Positions 46,733 to 57,937 of a DNA stretch of 64,000 nucleotides are shown in pieces. Origin of the DNA: Shewanella sp. Isolate11 (lineage in GTDB: Bacteria > Pseudomonadota > Gammaproteobacteria > Enterobacterales > Shewanellaceae); the NCBI RefSeq assembly GCF_022398315.1, contig NZ_JAKEVF010000001.1, positions 308,669-372,668 on the forward strand, given 5' to 3'. The stretch's first letter is position 1, and every line of letters begins with the position of its first letter. Position numbers and translations under genes: made by a program. Under the pieces are notes generated by a model. The model searched no databases. It was not told the DNA's origin and saw only the letters and a program-made list of their open reading frames with translations.

Positions 46733-47845
46733 TTAATAACCGGTTAACTCCATGTAGCCAACACCTTGATGCGACCCTTTTACGCTAATAGGGCCTTCCC
46801 AATAGTTAACTGACAGCGACATGACTGCGTTAGGGTTGAGTGCAGAGAGTTCAATATCTATTTGTTGGCTGGCGATTTTCACCTGCCAGGCAATGGGGCG
46901 AGTCACTGAATCCATCTGCTGCCATTTGGTGGCACTAAGCTGGATCTCCTCATTAGGAATCTGTACGCCTGTGCCGTCGCTAAACATACGTCTAGCGCTG
47001 TAGAAGTGACCGCCAGCGGTTTCACTGGTTCTTAACTGGAACAACATCAGCGCGGAGCCGTCATCGAGATGAATGGCAAACCAATCCCAACCCTGTTGAT
47101 GTTTATTGAGAAACTGTGAGCTCCACTCTCGGTCGAGCCAAGCCTGACCGGAGACTTTTTGACGTTTGCCATGCAGGGTTATTTCACCGCTGACTTGGAT
47201 AAAAGGCTGGCTATAGTAATAGGATGCAACGCTGCCATCTTTACTCTTGATGCTGTAGCCCTTTTCGCCTTGCAGTTGAAAGGGAGCGGTCGAGTCAAGT
47301 TGTAATGAATAGTGATACTCTGCCGTCTGTACATTGAGCTGCGCCGGAAACAAGTTATCGCCTTGGCTCTGCCAAATCCAGTCTTCTAGCTTAATGTTCA
47401 GTGGCGATGGCGTGACGCCCGCAAGTTGTGGCTGACCTCGGGACCAGCGCTCATTGGCCCAATGTTGCTCTGATGTCGTTAGTCCGCTATGGGCCATATA
47501 TAGTTGATTCGTCGCCCAGCTTGAGCCTGTTTTACTGGGAGCATTAGGTGATAAGGCGATGCGAAACTGGGTCCATTGCAGGCCTAATGGTTCGCCCTGT
47601 TCATTGGTGAGATTGGCGGTGAGATACCACCATTCCTGCCTAAATTGATCATGAGCCAGATGGTCTGCCGGAAAGTTAAATTGTTTACCTGGGATCACCT
47701 TGGAGAAGCCTTCGCTGCTTTGTCCCATAATGCTGCTCATGGGCGTCACTCTGTCCATGGGCATTACTCTGTCAGCAGATGGCTGTTCGCATCCGCAGAG
47801 AATGAAGCTGATGAGTGATAATAAAATTAACCTTTTTCTGATCAT
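46733..47845 (-). CDS. CrtC/AttH-type lipocalin-like lipoprotein
   Basis: 370-aa lipoprotein. The N-terminus has LISFILCGCEQPS with a lipobox Cys19, and an internal duplicated VMPMDRVTPM. The main part has the carotenoid 1,2-hydratase / AttH pattern: QEWWYLTANLT, LGLQWTQFRIAL, YMAHSGLT and the later GQAWLDREWSSQFL. It overlaps the ABC permease by 4 bp, so they form an operon with the ATPase. AttH homologues occur beside such ABC genes. The ligand is unknown. Confidence 0.8.
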   Translation of the reverse strand: MIRKRLILLSLISFILCGCEQPSADRVMPMDRVTPMSSIMGQSSEGFSKVIPGKQFNFPADHLAHDQFRQEWWYLTANLTNEQGEPLGLQWTQFRIALSPNAPSKTGSSWATNQLYMAHSGLTTSEQHWANERWSRGQPQLAGVTPSPLNIKLEDWIWQSQGDNLFPAQLNVQTAEYHYSLQLDSTAPFQLQGEKGYSIKSKDGSVASYYYSQPFIQVSGEITLHGKRQKVSGQAWLDREWSSQFLNKHQQGWDWFAIHLDDGSALMLFQLRTSETAGGHFYSARRMFSDGTGVQIPNEEIQLSATKWQQMDSVTRPIAWQVKIASQQIDIELSALNPNAVMSLSVNYWEGPISVKGSHQGVGYMELTGY

Positions 47846-50424
47846 AATACTTCTCGCTGCAAGCTGCTGATCAGCGGCCGCTTGGTTTGTTGGTATAGCG
47901 GAAATGCCACTGCAATGGCGCTAGTGACAATGGCCAGCAATACGACTTCAAAATAGGCTAGCCAATCCCACACCATGGCTATGCTCCAGCCGAAAGCTTG
48001 TAGGGTGACTTTGTTGATTAACAGGTAACCGAGAATGGCGCCCATGGGTAAGGCTACTAAGCAGGTCAGCAGTACCATAAATAGCATTTGGCTGACGACC
48101 ATCAAGCCTAGCTGGCGGCGATTAACCCCTAAGGTGTAAAGCCGTGCGATCGGTGCCAGTCGCGCCTGTGTCAGTAGGTAACAGGCACTGAAGAGGCCAA
48201 TGGCAGCAACCAGTAAGGTTAAGCTATTCAGCACTTGGGTAATGGAAAAGGTGCGCTTAAACATGGCAATCGCCTGAGCTTTAATCTTGGCTTGGCTATA
48301 AATTAAGGCTTCGGGTAATGCAAATTTTTGCTGTAGCTGCTGGCTCAATCTATCCAGCTGTTGTTCTGTCAGGTTACCGCCATAACCTATAGCCAGACTC
48401 AGAGGTTGCTTGCCTAGCCCTGCTTGTTGCCATAAGCTCAGCGGAATTAAAACCTCGCCATAGGGATTACCATAGTCGTAGTAAATTGCGGCGATGGTTA
48501 GCGGCTGCTCATCCAGTGGTGCGAGCTTGATATTGTCTCCCAGCTTGAGGTTATGTTTGATGGCAAAGGGTTCACTGACTAACACCAGTCTGCTGGGTTC
48601 GCCGTTGGCATTAGCTGCGAAAAATCGCGGCCAGAGTTGATCTTGCGCCTGTTTGATGATGCTGGTTCGTTGAATTGATTGCGGATCTCGGGTCAATAAA
48701 TGAGTGGGTGCATTTTTGAAGTGGGTTGTGGTCTGCCACTGCTTGTAGATAGCCTTCACTTGTGAGTCTTGCTGCAGATAGGCTTCAATGTCAGCCATCT
48801 TATTTTGACTCGGCCTAAGATAAAGGTCGGCATGTAAGCGCGAATCCAGCCATTGCTTTAGGGTGATCTCGAAACTTCCCACCAGACTGTTCATGGAGAT
48901 ATTGGCAGTGAGTGCTAATAACATGGCCATCATGGCTAAGGACAATGGCGGAATTAATTCTCTGGTCTCGCCCAGCAGGTAACCGATTAATCCCTTATGT
49001 ATTTTTGTTCGTATAGTCAGCTTTTCGAACAAACCGACTAAGCGCTGCAGTAACCAAGGTAGAGCGAGAGGGAAAGATAAGATCACCAGCCCTAGCATCG
49101 CCATGGTGACGGTGTAATTTTGGCTGAGCGCAATCACAATCGATGCGATTAACGCCAGTGCTATCGCGACTCTTATCTGCCATTGCTGAATAAAAAGCGC
49201 GTGTCGTTGCTGACTAAATTGGTCGCTACTTTGGGCGAGGGGTTGGCGCAATAATTCGATAAACAGTGAGCTACAGGCTAATAACGCGGCGACAAATGTT
49301 AGCAGTGTGGCTTGGGCTAACCACTGCCAGCGCCAATGGCCTGCAAAAATTTGTGCGCCATAAAGCTGCTCCAGTGTCACCGAAACCATAGGCTGTAGCC
49401 AATAACTCAGCTCAAGCCCTAAGATGAATCCCAGCAGCGATCCTAGCAATACCAATAGCAGTAATTCGGCGGCGAGGGCGAGCATCAGAGATGGCTTCAT
49501 TATTCCTTGTTGCTGCAGCTGGGTTAGTAAACGCTTACGCTTGAGCAAACTGTAACGTACGCCGTTATAGGCGATAAACAGACCGACAATAAACGCCAGC
49601 AGACTCATGGCGGTTAAGTTGAGATGAAAGCTGTTAGTCAGAGCTTTCATGCTTGCGCCCTGATCGTTTTGGCTTAACTGCGCGCGGTCTGCCAACCAAG
49701 TCTCGAGTTGTGATTTTCGATCGCCGATATCGCTAAAGATGGCGATGTAACTTAGCTGCTGGGGTTTGGCTAACAGCTGCTGCGCCAAAGAAATATCCAT
49801 CAGCAGTCTATCCCCCTGCTGATAACTATCATCGACGGCGATAACCTCAAGTTTCTGGCCCGCCAGAGTCAGGCTGTTGCCCGTCAGTTGTTGTGCCTGT
49901 GAACGGCTCATTAACACAAGAGGTTTACCAGCCAGCATATCGCCAAGAGGGATGTCGATATGCTGGAAACTAGGTGTGTTTTTTGTTTGGCTTGTATTTT
50001 TCGCTGAGGAATTATCTGAGCTGTTAGAAACGGTACTCATTGCGGCGATTAAATCGCTGCCACTGATTTGCCAGCGCTGTTGTTTGTCATCGCTCAGCCA
50101 GCCCTGCAATACTGCCAGACTTTGGTGAATACCCAGCTGTTTAAGCTCAAAATAACGTTGCTGATCTAAGTATGTGGTGCGATTAGCTGTGATTAACCAT
50201 TTAGCCTGTTGACTGAGTAATTCGCTGGCATTGCTGTAACTGTTGATGGCGTTTTCATTGGTGGCTCTAACCCCAATTAGCAAGCTGACGGCCAGAATGA
50301 TACCGATAATAATCGCCCCAGCTTGTAGCGGTGCTTGGTGATAATGAGCCCAAAATACCTTGAGGGTTAACTGAGTGCCTCGAAGGATACTTAGTTCTGA
50401 GGGAAGCTTCTTTGGCTTATTCAT
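47842..50424 (-). CDS. FtsX-type ABC transporter permease (long, two FtsX domains)
   Basis: Inner-membrane permease (860 aa from ATG 50424; GTG-like upstream codons would add 6). One transmembrane helix lies near residue 40, a periplasmic region spans 60-265, three or four helices follow (270-470), then a second periplasmic domain and three FtsX helices at the C-terminus (near 715-840). This is the MacB/LolE-like architecture. The start overlaps the ATPase stop in ATGAATAA. With the ATPase and the CrtC-like lipoprotein it probably exports or releases an envelope lipid or lipoprotein. Confidence 0.87.
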   Translation of the reverse strand: MNKPKKLPSELSILRGTQLTLKVFWAHYHQAPLQAGAIIIGIILAVSLLIGVRATNENAINSYSNASELLSQQAKWLITANRTTYLDQQRYFELKQLGIHQSLAVLQGWLSDDKQQRWQISGSDLIAAMSTVSNSSDNSSAKNTSQTKNTPSFQHIDIPLGDMLAGKPLVLMSRSQAQQLTGNSLTLAGQKLEVIAVDDSYQQGDRLLMDISLAQQLLAKPQQLSYIAIFSDIGDRKSQLETWLADRAQLSQNDQGASMKALTNSFHLNLTAMSLLAFIVGLFIAYNGVRYSLLKRKRLLTQLQQQGIMKPSLMLALAAELLLLVLLGSLLGFILGLELSYWLQPMVSVTLEQLYGAQIFAGHWRWQWLAQATLLTFVAALLACSSLFIELLRQPLAQSSDQFSQQRHALFIQQWQIRVAIALALIASIVIALSQNYTVTMAMLGLVILSFPLALPWLLQRLVGLFEKLTIRTKIHKGLIGYLLGETRELIPPLSLAMMAMLLALTANISMNSLVGSFEITLKQWLDSRLHADLYLRPSQNKMADIEAYLQQDSQVKAIYKQWQTTTHFKNAPTHLLTRDPQSIQRTSIIKQAQDQLWPRFFAANANGEPSRLVLVSEPFAIKHNLKLGDNIKLAPLDEQPLTIAAIYYDYGNPYGEVLIPLSLWQQAGLGKQPLSLAIGYGGNLTEQQLDRLSQQLQQKFALPEALIYSQAKIKAQAIAMFKRTFSITQVLNSLTLLVAAIGLFSACYLLTQARLAPIARLYTLGVNRRQLGLMVVSQMLFMVLLTCLVALPMGAILGYLLINKVTLQAFGWSIAMVWDWLAYFEVVLLAIVTSAIAVAFPLYQQTKRPLISSLQREVL

Positions 50425-51085
50425 TGATCTTACCGCTGTCAAGGTGCCAGCGTGTTTGCATAAATTCGGCGCACTCTTGGCTATGGGTCACCATGAGTAT
50501 GCTGGTGTGATGCTCGCCAGCCAGTTGGCAAATCAGCTGCATGACCTCAAGGCTGTTGCTTTGATCTAAATTACCCGTGGGTTCATCGGCAAGTAGCAGT
50601 GCGGGCTTATGCGCCAGTGCTCTGGCGATGGCAACGCGTTGTTGTTGGCCGCCAGAAAGAGCCTCGATATGGCGTTTTAATATTGGTCTTAGGCCTAAAC
50701 TATCGACAAGATGATCGCACCAGTTATCCCAACGTTGGTGATTCAAGTGCAAAGGAAAGGCGATATTATCTTCGACATTGAGTGGCGTGAGCAGATTAAA
50801 TTGTTGGAATACCATACCCAATTGCTGTTGTCTAAATTGGCTCCAGCGGCGATCTTTCCATGATTGAGTATTCTCTCCCAGTAGACTTAAGTTACCTGAA
50901 ATGGGAGGCTCAAATCCCGCAATGATATTGAGCAGGGTACTCTTACCGCTACCACTGGGGCCGGTTAGTGCCACGGTTTCAGACTGATGTAACTGTAATG
51001 ACAACTGATTGAGCACCAGATGAAACTTATCACCATCGGCAAAGCCTTTGCTGATATGGTCTAAGGTGATCACGCTGTTATCCAT
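50417..51085 (-). CDS. LolD/MacB-type ABC transporter ATP-binding protein
   Basis: 222-aa ATPase. Walker A is GPSGSGKST (about 38-46), signature LSGGQQQRVAIARAL, Walker B LLLADEPTGNLD, and H-loop MVTHSQECAEF. This is the LolD/MacB subfamily that pairs with FtsX permeases. It is the first gene of the three-gene minus-strand operon ATPase, permease, CrtC-like lipoprotein. Confidence 0.94.
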   Translation of the reverse strand: MDNSVITLDHISKGFADGDKFHLVLNQLSLQLHQSETVALTGPSGSGKSTLLNIIAGFEPPISGNLSLLGENTQSWKDRRWSQFRQQQLGMVFQQFNLLTPLNVEDNIAFPLHLNHQRWDNWCDHLVDSLGLRPILKRHIEALSGGQQQRVAIARALAHKPALLLADEPTGNLDQSNSLEVMQLICQLAGEHHTSILMVTHSQECAEFMQTRWHLDSGKINE

Positions 51086-51403
51086 TACGACTCCTCGGGT
51101 TTTGCGTTAACGACTCAGTGAACTATTCGCTTGCGCTCATCATTGCTGTTTTTAATTAGGTTTTCGCCACTCATTTTTGACTAGTTGAGTATGACATAAG
51201 CTGTTTGTAAATGAATAAAACAGTTTGATTTTATTGTTGAAAGCTCGCTGTCAAGCTGCTTAAATGAATAGCTTGCGTGGTCATTTTGTGTGACATATTT
51301 ATCTATACGAAAATGGGGCGCACAAGGATCGATCTCGTAATGCTTCAGGTTTGTCTACACTGAAGCTACATGCTGTACCTTTGGTATTATGGATTATAGG
51401 GAC
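51086..51403. other. 318-bp intergenic region upstream of the hybrid kinase
   Basis: Contains promoters of the two divergent units. A small hairpin GCTTCAG-11 nt-CTGAAGC is at 51342-51366. I see no gene, LexA box or repeat of the A, B or C families in it. Confidence 0.5.
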
Positions 51404-54400
51404 ATGGACAAACTTCGTAGTTTTCGTAGCAGAATTCTTTCTCAAATTGCGCTGCCGCTGATTGGGATCATGGCTATCGTTTATGGCGTTAGCGCTTGGT
51501 ACAATTATCAGGCAGAAGAACAATATATCTACGATGACTTAGGGCATCAGACAGAAAGCGTTGCTCGTCGATTACAGGTGTTTTTTTCCTCTGCTGAAAA
51601 AGATACCCAAACGATTGCCGAAATGTTGGGTGAAGTCGAAAACAACAAGCTTTATAACAACGATGCCCAGCTGCGTTTGTTATTGACTCGTCGTCTCGAA
51701 CGACACAGCGGTTTTTATGGCACTGCCATTGCCTTTCAAAGAAATACTATCGAAGGAAGAGAGCTCTACTCGCCTTATGCTTATCGTGGTGCTGAGCATA
51801 TCGAGATTATCGATATTGGCGTCGATGGCTATGACTATACCGATGGTCAGTGGGATTGGTGGACGGAGGCGATAGATAATCGTCAAGGCCATTGGACCGT
51901 CCCCTATTTCGATGAAGGCGCGGGTAATATTTTAATGATCACTTTCTCGCAACCCTTTGGTCATAATTCCCCATATGATGGTGTGTTAACCGTTGATTTA
52001 GCTTTAGACGCTATTCCAAAAATTGCCCGAGTAGAGTCCAGTCGTATTGTCGTTTTCGATGCTCAAGACAGGCTGATATATCATCCAAATTCCGATCTGC
52101 TACTCACTAATGGCATCGACAATTGGTTAGAGAGCAATAAAACCAATCAAAAGTTTATCCAGTTGCTCAATGGCAGTAGCAAGGGTAGCAGCCTGATCCA
52201 AGACAGGAAAAATAACACTTACCTCGCCAGTATTGGTGTCGTGCCTAAGCTGAATTGGCGCGTGGTTGTGATGACGCCAGAAGAGCAGCTGTTTGATAAG
52301 TTCTACTATGATTCTTCATCGCTCACCCTCAAGTTGATGTTGATTTCCTTCGTGCTCTTGCTAACCGGTTTTCTTACTGCCAAACGACTCACCCGTCCTA
52401 TCGAAGAATTGGAGCAAGGCATAGTCGAGTTTGCTGAGGGGAAAACTAAGCGTATTGATAAGCCTTATGGCGCGGTGAGTGAAATCGTCACTTTAACTGA
52501 CAAGTTTAATGATATGGCCAGAGTGTTAGAGGAGAGAGAGCAGGCCTTACTCGACTCTCGCGGTAACCGCTTTGCCAAGCTTATCGACGGCATGAGTGAT
52601 AAGTCTTTTTATTGCTCAGTAGAGCCTGATGGTCAAATAGCGCAAGTGAGTGCTGGGGTCGAAAAAGTGTTAGGGGTTTCGCCAGACCTATTGAAGCGCA
52701 AGTATCAGCGTATGTTCTCAGATAATCCGCTGAATGAGCAAAACTGGCAATATATGGATCTGGCGATGCAAGGGGAAAACGTACCGCCGCATCAAGTTGA
52801 GATGCTTGATAGCCAAGGGAAGTTACGCCGGTTAGATCTGTTTATGCAGCCGCTGCTTTCAGACAGTAAAGAGTTGCTGTCGATTGAGATGCTGTTTAAC
52901 GACGTGACCGAGCAGTTTTCGGCTGCAGCGTGGTCGAATGCGGTGTTGGAATCGGCGCCGGAAGCCATGTTGATCGTCGATGAAGCTGGCACAATTGTGT
53001 TTACTAATACCCGCTGTCATATCCTGTTTGGTTATGAAGATAAGCAGATGTTGGGGATGTCAGTAGATCAACTGGTACCGGACAGAATCCGATCGCAGCA
53101 CCCTGAGCTTAGGGCTAAGTTTATCGCTGCTGGTCAAGACAGAAAAATGGGTTATGACTCTGGTGCTGAGTTGATGGCCGTTAGAGCCGATGGCAGTCAG
53201 TTTCCGGTTGAGATCAGCCTAGGTGTTTTACCCCTTGATGCCGAGGGCGGGCGTCAAGTGGCTGCCTCAGTGCGTGATATGACCGAAGAGTTGGCTACGG
53301 CGAAGCGTATTCGTGACAGTGAAAACCGTTTCCGTGGTTTGGTGACAAATATTCCAGGCGCGGTTTATCGGATGAAGATAGGCGAAACCTGGGAGATAGA
53401 ATACGTCAGTGACAATATCAGTGAGATCACAGGTTATCTTGCCAGCGATTTTATGGGGGAGAACAAACGTGATTATGCCGAATTAATTCTGCCTGAAGAT
53501 GTGCAACTGGTGCGCAACGTCATCAAGCAAGGCTTGACCTCCAGAAGTGGATTCGAGGTGCAATATCGCATCAAGCATCGCGATGGCAGTCTGCATTGGG
53601 TGCAAGAGAAAGGCAATGCCATTTACGATGATGATGGTGTGGCATTATGGTTTGACGGCAGTATTAATGACATAACTAGTAGCAAGCTGGCTCATGAAAA
53701 AATTGCTCAGTCTCAACAGCAATTGGAGACGATCACCGAGTCTATTCCGAGCACGGTATATCAATTACGTTGGGTCTCAGGTGAAGATCGTAATTTCACC
53801 TTTCTCTCTAGTGCTTGTATAAGCACTTTAGGTTTTCATCGTGACCAAGCCCTTAAAAACTTCGACTTAGTCGCCGATTGTATCGGTGAACAAGAGCGTC
53901 CGCGAATCGTACAATTATTGTCAGGTAAAGGGCTCACAGAGCTGAAGTGGATAGAAGAGTTTAAGTATCGCCACCCAACGGGCGATATCCGTTGGTTGCA
54001 AGCCGGAGCTCACGGCAGCTATCAAGAAGATGGCAGCATATTGTGGAACGGCTATCTGATGGATGTAACCGAGCGTAAGCTGCTGGATAAAGAGTTAGAA
54101 AACCGCGAGGCGCATTTCCGTGCATTGTTTGACAATGCGGGGATCGGCATAGTTAACGTCGATGGGCGTGGCACTATTCTCGATTGTAATGAGCAGTTTA
54201 GTCAGTATATGCAGTTACCTGTGTCAGAGCTAAAGGGGAACTCTTTTTACGATTTCCAAGATGAGCAAGATCGTGAAAAAGCCAAAGCCATGATGGATGC
54301 TCAGGTTGATGAGCAAGGTGGTAGTAATAGGGAAGAGCTGCGTATTGTCAGTCGTCATGGTGAGCGGATGTGGATGGACGTTACCTTGACTCGCCTGCTT

Positions 54401-56692
54401 GACAAACAAGGTAATCTCACCTCGGCGGTGTTGTCGATGGCGAATATCACCTCACTAAAACAGCTTTCTCAAGAGTTGATCAAGGCAAAAGATATCGCCG
54501 ATGCGGCCAGTAAGGCTAAGAGTGATTTCCTCGCTAACATGTCCCATGAAATTCGCACGCCCATGAATGCCATTATCGGTATGTCACAGTTGTGTCTACA
54601 AACTGAGCTGGATAAGCAGCAGACCAATTATGTGCAAAAGATTGACCGCGCCTCTAAGTCACTACTTGGGATCATCAACGATATTCTCGATTTTTCCAAG
54701 ATTGAGGCCGGTAAGTTAGATATTGAATGTGTGCCATTCCAGCTCGATACTATGCTCGAAGATCTTAGCGATATGTTCTCGGTTAAGGCGGCCGACAAAC
54801 AGTTGGAGTTGCTGTTTTCTGTCGCACCCAATATTCCTAGCCATCTCGAGGGCGATCCGCTGCGTCTGAGTCAAGTGCTGATCAACCTGATGAATAATGC
54901 CATCAAGTTTACCGAACAAGGCGAAGTCTTACTCTCGATTAGCCAGCTTGAACGAGTCGAAGACGATATTATGCTGCGCTTTAGCGTACGCGATAACGGC
55001 ATTGGTTTAACCGAAGAACAGCGTAGTAAGCTGTTTAAATCATTCAGTCAGGCCGACACATCAACGACGCGTAAATATGGCGGCACAGGGCTTGGATTAG
55101 CTATCTGTAAGCAGCTGGTGGAGCTCATGGGCGGCGAAATTGGCGTCGATAGCCAGTTTGGTAATGGTAGCACCTTCTACTTCTCGGTGCGCTTCAAAGT
55201 GGCAGATAGTCAGCTGCTTAAGGTTGAGCAAGAACTAGAAGGCATGCATATCTTAGTGGTCGATGATAACTCGACCGCAAGAGATATTCTGCGTACTACG
55301 TTGGAAAGCATGGGTTTTAGTGTCGATACCGTCAAAAGTGGCGCCGAAGCCATTAGTCGCTGTGAACAAAACGCTTATCCTATCGCACTCATCGACTGGC
55401 GTATGCCAGAGATGGACGGGCTAGAAACCGCTGAGAAGATCCTTGCTTTAGGGGGAACCCCTCCGAAAATGTTGATCGTTTCTGCTCATGCGAATGCCGA
55501 TTTTATGGATAAAATCGACAGTACGGGGATTTCGGGTTACATCACTAAGCCGGTGAGTGCTTCGCGTTTGCTTGATGGCATCATGTCGGCATTCGGTAAG
55601 CAAGGCGGTATGCCGGTACGCCGTAAAGGCATAGGTATCAATAAAGAGGTACTTAAACAGCTTAAGGGCAAGCGCATCTTAGTGGTTGAAGATAACGAAA
55701 TGAACCAAGAGGTTGCAACCGAGTTCCTTGAACAAGTGGGGGTGATTTTATCGATTGCCGATAACGGCCAAGTGGCGTTGGAGAAGTTAGCGACGCAGAA
55801 GTTTGATCTGGTCTTAATGGATTGTCAGATGCCGGTTATGGATGGTTATCAAGCCACTGAAGCCATTCGAAAAATTCCAGAGCTGAAGTCTTTACCTGTG
55901 ATCGCCATGACCGCCAATGCCATGGCGGGCGATAAAGAGATGTGTTTGCGTGCGGGAATGAATGATCATATCGCTAAACCCATTGAAGTGTCGGTACTGT
56001 ACCAAACCTTGTTGGAATATTTAGGCACTAAAGCCTTGAAGACTGACACTAAACAGCAAGGGCAGGATGAGCATGAAGAGACAGATATGTTCTGGCCGCA
56101 ACATGAAGATCTTGATATCGATAAGGGCTTGCAGCTAGTACAAAACTCGGCGCGTCTCTATCGCCGCATCTTTGAGCGTTTCTATACTGGACAGATGCAT
56201 GCTACTGAGCAAATTGAATTAGCCTTGTCACAAGGTAAGGTTGATGATGCCATTCGCTGTGCTCACACCTTAAAAGGGGTTTCGGGCAATTTAAGCTCGC
56301 CGCGTTTGGTAGAGCTGGCGAAAAATGTCGAAAATAAATTGATGGAATCTGAAAAGGCCGATATTAGTGAAGAGCTGCAGCAGTTAAACCGATTGGTAAC
56401 ATCGATTTGTGAGGCCATTTCTGATTGGATGACTCACACTCAATTCGATGAAAAATCGGCACAGTCACAAAGCCAACCACTCTTATCTGACGCTGAGTTA
56501 GAAGAGGCGATCAAAGTCTTGTTACAGATGTTAGAAGATGCCGATTCTGGTGCCGTCGACAAGATGAATGAGATGAAAGATCGTATTCCTGCTGAGTTGT
56601 GGCAAAAAATTAGTCCCGCAGTGTCTATGGTCAATAGTTATCAGTTCGATGAAGCCAGCGAATTGATTGAAGAGTATTTTTCAAGTAAATAA
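51404..56692 (+). CDS. Multi-PAS hybrid sensor histidine kinase with two receivers and Hpt
   Basis: Membrane-bound sensor kinase of 1762 aa from ATG 51404 (AGGG upstream; numbering here is from the ATG 5 codons earlier at 51389). Transmembrane 1 is near 18-38, a periplasmic dCACHE-like domain spans about 40-310, TM2 is near 312-332, then HAMP. About five PAS/PAC units lie between 400 and 1020. HisKA has [10 protein letters not shown] with His1053; HATPase shows NNAIKF, DNGIGL, GGTGLGL. Receiver 1 has Asp1336, receiver 2 Asp1478, and the Hpt has [11 protein letters not shown] with His1626. A phosphorelay to a separate regulator is expected; the HD-GYP protein next door is a candidate. Confidence 0.93.
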   Translation: MDKLRSFRSRILSQIALPLIGIMAIVYGVSAWYNYQAEEQYIYDDLGHQTESVARRLQVFFSSAEKDTQTIAEMLGEVENNKLYNNDAQLRLLLTRRLERHSGFYGTAIAFQRNTIEGRELYSPYAYRGAEHIEIIDIGVDGYDYTDGQWDWWTEAIDNRQGHWTVPYFDEGAGNILMITFSQPFGHNSPYDGVLTVDLALDAIPKIARVESSRIVVFDAQDRLIYHPNSDLLLTNGIDNWLESNKTNQKFIQLLNGSSKGSSLIQDRKNNTYLASIGVVPKLNWRVVVMTPEEQLFDKFYYDSSSLTLKLMLISFVLLLTGFLTAKRLTRPIEELEQGIVEFAEGKTKRIDKPYGAVSEIVTLTDKFNDMARVLEEREQALLDSRGNRFAKLIDGMSDKSFYCSVEPDGQIAQVSAGVEKVLGVSPDLLKRKYQRMFSDNPLNEQNWQYMDLAMQGENVPPHQVEMLDSQGKLRRLDLFMQPLLSDSKELLSIEMLFNDVTEQFSAAAWSNAVLESAPEAMLIVDEAGTIVFTNTRCHILFGYEDKQMLGMSVDQLVPDRIRSQHPELRAKFIAAGQDRKMGYDSGAELMAVRADGSQFPVEISLGVLPLDAEGGRQVAASVRDMTEELATAKRIRDSENRFRGLVTNIPGAVYRMKIGETWEIEYVSDNISEITGYLASDFMGENKRDYAELILPEDVQLVRNVIKQGLTSRSGFEVQYRIKHRDGSLHWVQEKGNAIYDDDGVALWFDGSINDITSSKLAHEKIAQSQQQLETITESIPSTVYQLRWVSGEDRNFTFLSSACISTLGFHRDQALKNFDLVADCIGEQERPRIVQLLSGKGLTELKWIEEFKYRHPTGDIRWLQAGAHGSYQEDGSILWNGYLMDVTERKLLDKELENREAHFRALFDNAGIGIVNVDGRGTILDCNEQFSQYMQLPVSELKGNSFYDFQDEQDREKAKAMMDAQVDEQGGSNREELRIVSRHGERMWMDVTLTRLLDKQGNLTSAVLSMANITSLKQLSQELIKAKDIADAASKAKSDFLANMSHEIRTPMNAIIGMSQLCLQTELDKQQTNYVQKIDRASKSLLGIINDILDFSKIEAGKLDIECVPFQLDTMLEDLSDMFSVKAADKQLELLFSVAPNIPSHLEGDPLRLSQVLINLMNNAIKFTEQGEVLLSISQLERVEDDIMLRFSVRDNGIGLTEEQRSKLFKSFSQADTSTTRKYGGTGLGLAICKQLVELMGGEIGVDSQFGNGSTFYFSVRFKVADSQLLKVEQELEGMHILVVDDNSTARDILRTTLESMGFSVDTVKSGAEAISRCEQNAYPIALIDWRMPEMDGLETAEKILALGGTPPKMLIVSAHANADFMDKIDSTGISGYITKPVSASRLLDGIMSAFGKQGGMPVRRKGIGINKEVLKQLKGKRILVVEDNEMNQEVATEFLEQVGVILSIADNGQVALEKLATQKFDLVLMDCQMPVMDGYQATEAIRKIPELKSLPVIAMTANAMAGDKEMCLRAGMNDHIAKPIEVSVLYQTLLEYLGTKALKTDTKQQGQDEHEETDMFWPQHEDLDIDKGLQLVQNSARLYRRIFERFYTGQMHATEQIELALSQGKVDDAIRCAHTLKGVSGNLSSPRLVELAKNVENKLMESEKADISEELQQLNRLVTSICEAISDWMTHTQFDEKSAQSQSQPLLSDAELEEAIKVLLQMLEDADSGAVDKMNEMKDRIPAELWQKISPAVSMVNSYQFDEASELIEEYFSSK

Positions 56693-56786
56693 ATGAAACT
56701 GAAATTTTGCCAAAGGGCCTATTAATGCTGGCTATACTAAAATCAGCTCAGCATTTTGTGATGAAAGTGAGAGGAGAAGGAGTGTT

Positions 56787-57806
56787 ATGGATAATGCCAC
56801 TGTGCTTGTCGTAGATGATACACCAGAGAATATTGATATTCTGGTGGGGATCTTAGGCGGTGAATATAAGGTTAAAGTGGCTATCGATGGACCTAAGGCA
56901 TTGGCTTTAGCGGCAAAGAGTGCACCGGATATTATTTTATTGGATGTGATGATGCCGGGCATGAACGGTTATGAGGTATGCAAACGCTTAAAGCAAGATC
57001 CGTTAACCAGCCATATTCCGATTATTTTTGTCACTGCGCTCGCAGATGTTTCTGACGAGACTCAAGGATTCGAGCTTGGGGCGGTGGACTATATTACTAA
57101 GCCTGTCAGTGCGCCTGTTGTGAAGGCTAGAGTGAAAACCCATTTAGCTTTATATGATCAAAAACGCTTGCTAGAAGAAGAAGTTAAAGTTCGTACCAAG
57201 GAGTTGGAGGAAACACGATTTGAGATCATTCGTCGCCTTGGTCGTGCCGCCGAATATAAAGACAATGAAACGGGTTTGCACGTTATTCGCATGAGTCATT
57301 ATGCTAGGTTATTAGCCAAGCAAGCCGGATTGCCCGACAAGTATTGTGAGCTGATTTATAACGCTGCTCCTATGCATGATATTGGTAAAATTGGTACCCC
57401 TGACTCGATCCTTAAGAAGCCGGCAAAGCTAGATGATGCTGAGTGGCTTGAGATGCAGCGTCATGCGGAAATTGGCGCCGAAATTATCGGTGAACATAAG
57501 GATCCTCTGTTAGCAATGGCACGTCGTATTGCATTGACTCACCATGAAAAATGGGATGGTAGTGGTTACCCTAATGGATTGTCCGGCACAGATATTCCTA
57601 TCGAAGGACGTATCGTGGCCATTGCCGATGTGTTCGATGCATTAACGTCGATTCGTCCATACAAGAAAGCCTGGAGTGTCGAAGATACGATGAAGTTAAT
57701 CGAAGATGAGGCGGGTACGCAGTTTGACCCAGAATTGGTCGAACATTTTAAACAGATCTTGGATGAAGCGATTAAGATCCGCGATACGCATCATGAGACA
57801 GAGTAA
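56787..57806 (+). CDS. HD-GYP domain response regulator
   Basis: 339 aa. Receiver domain 1-120 with acceptor Asp53 (LLDVMMPGMNG) and Lys105. A coiled linker spans 120-145. The HD-GYP domain spans 146-330: HVIRMSHYARLLAK, MHDIGKIGTPD (His198-Asp199), HHEKWDGSGYPNGL (the GYP motif at 259-262) and IADVFDALTSIRPYK. All signature residues of active c-di-GMP phosphodiesterases are present. It starts 95 bp after the hybrid kinase on the same strand, and a GGAGAAGGAG run precedes the ATG. Its stop codon is the first three bases of a family B repeat. Confidence 0.95.
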   Translation: MDNATVLVVDDTPENIDILVGILGGEYKVKVAIDGPKALALAAKSAPDIILLDVMMPGMNGYEVCKRLKQDPLTSHIPIIFVTALADVSDETQGFELGAVDYITKPVSAPVVKARVKTHLALYDQKRLLEEEVKVRTKELEETRFEIIRRLGRAAEYKDNETGLHVIRMSHYARLLAKQAGLPDKYCELIYNAAPMHDIGKIGTPDSILKKPAKLDDAEWLEMQRHAEIGAEIIGEHKDPLLAMARRIALTHHEKWDGSGYPNGLSGTDIPIEGRIVAIADVFDALTSIRPYKKAWSVEDTMKLIEDEAGTQFDPELVEHFKQILDEAIKIRDTHHETE

Positions 57807-57861
57807 TACCCATCAGTATAAAGGTGCTGAGTAGAGCACTGTCTTATATTGATGGGTATAA
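57804..57861. repeat. Family B intergenic repeat, end-only copy (58 bp)
   Basis: TAATACCCATCAGTATAA, then GGTGCTGAGTAGAGCACT, then TTATATTGATGGGTATAA. The ends form an inverted repeat; the middle matches the right part of 21789-22090. Almost all inner sequence is lost. Its first TAA is the stop of the HD-GYP gene. Confidence 0.7.
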
Positions 57862-57876
57862 GATTAAAATCGTAAC

Positions 57877-57906
57877 AAAAAAGGCGCTAATAGCGCCTTT
57901 TTCATT
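57877..57906. terminator. Bidirectional terminator between HD-GYP gene and ygfZ
   Basis: AAAAAAGGCGCTA / TAGCGCCTTTTT hairpin between convergent genes. Confidence 0.85.
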
Positions 57907-57937
57907 TTTGTATCGAAAGCTTACACAACTGATAAAG

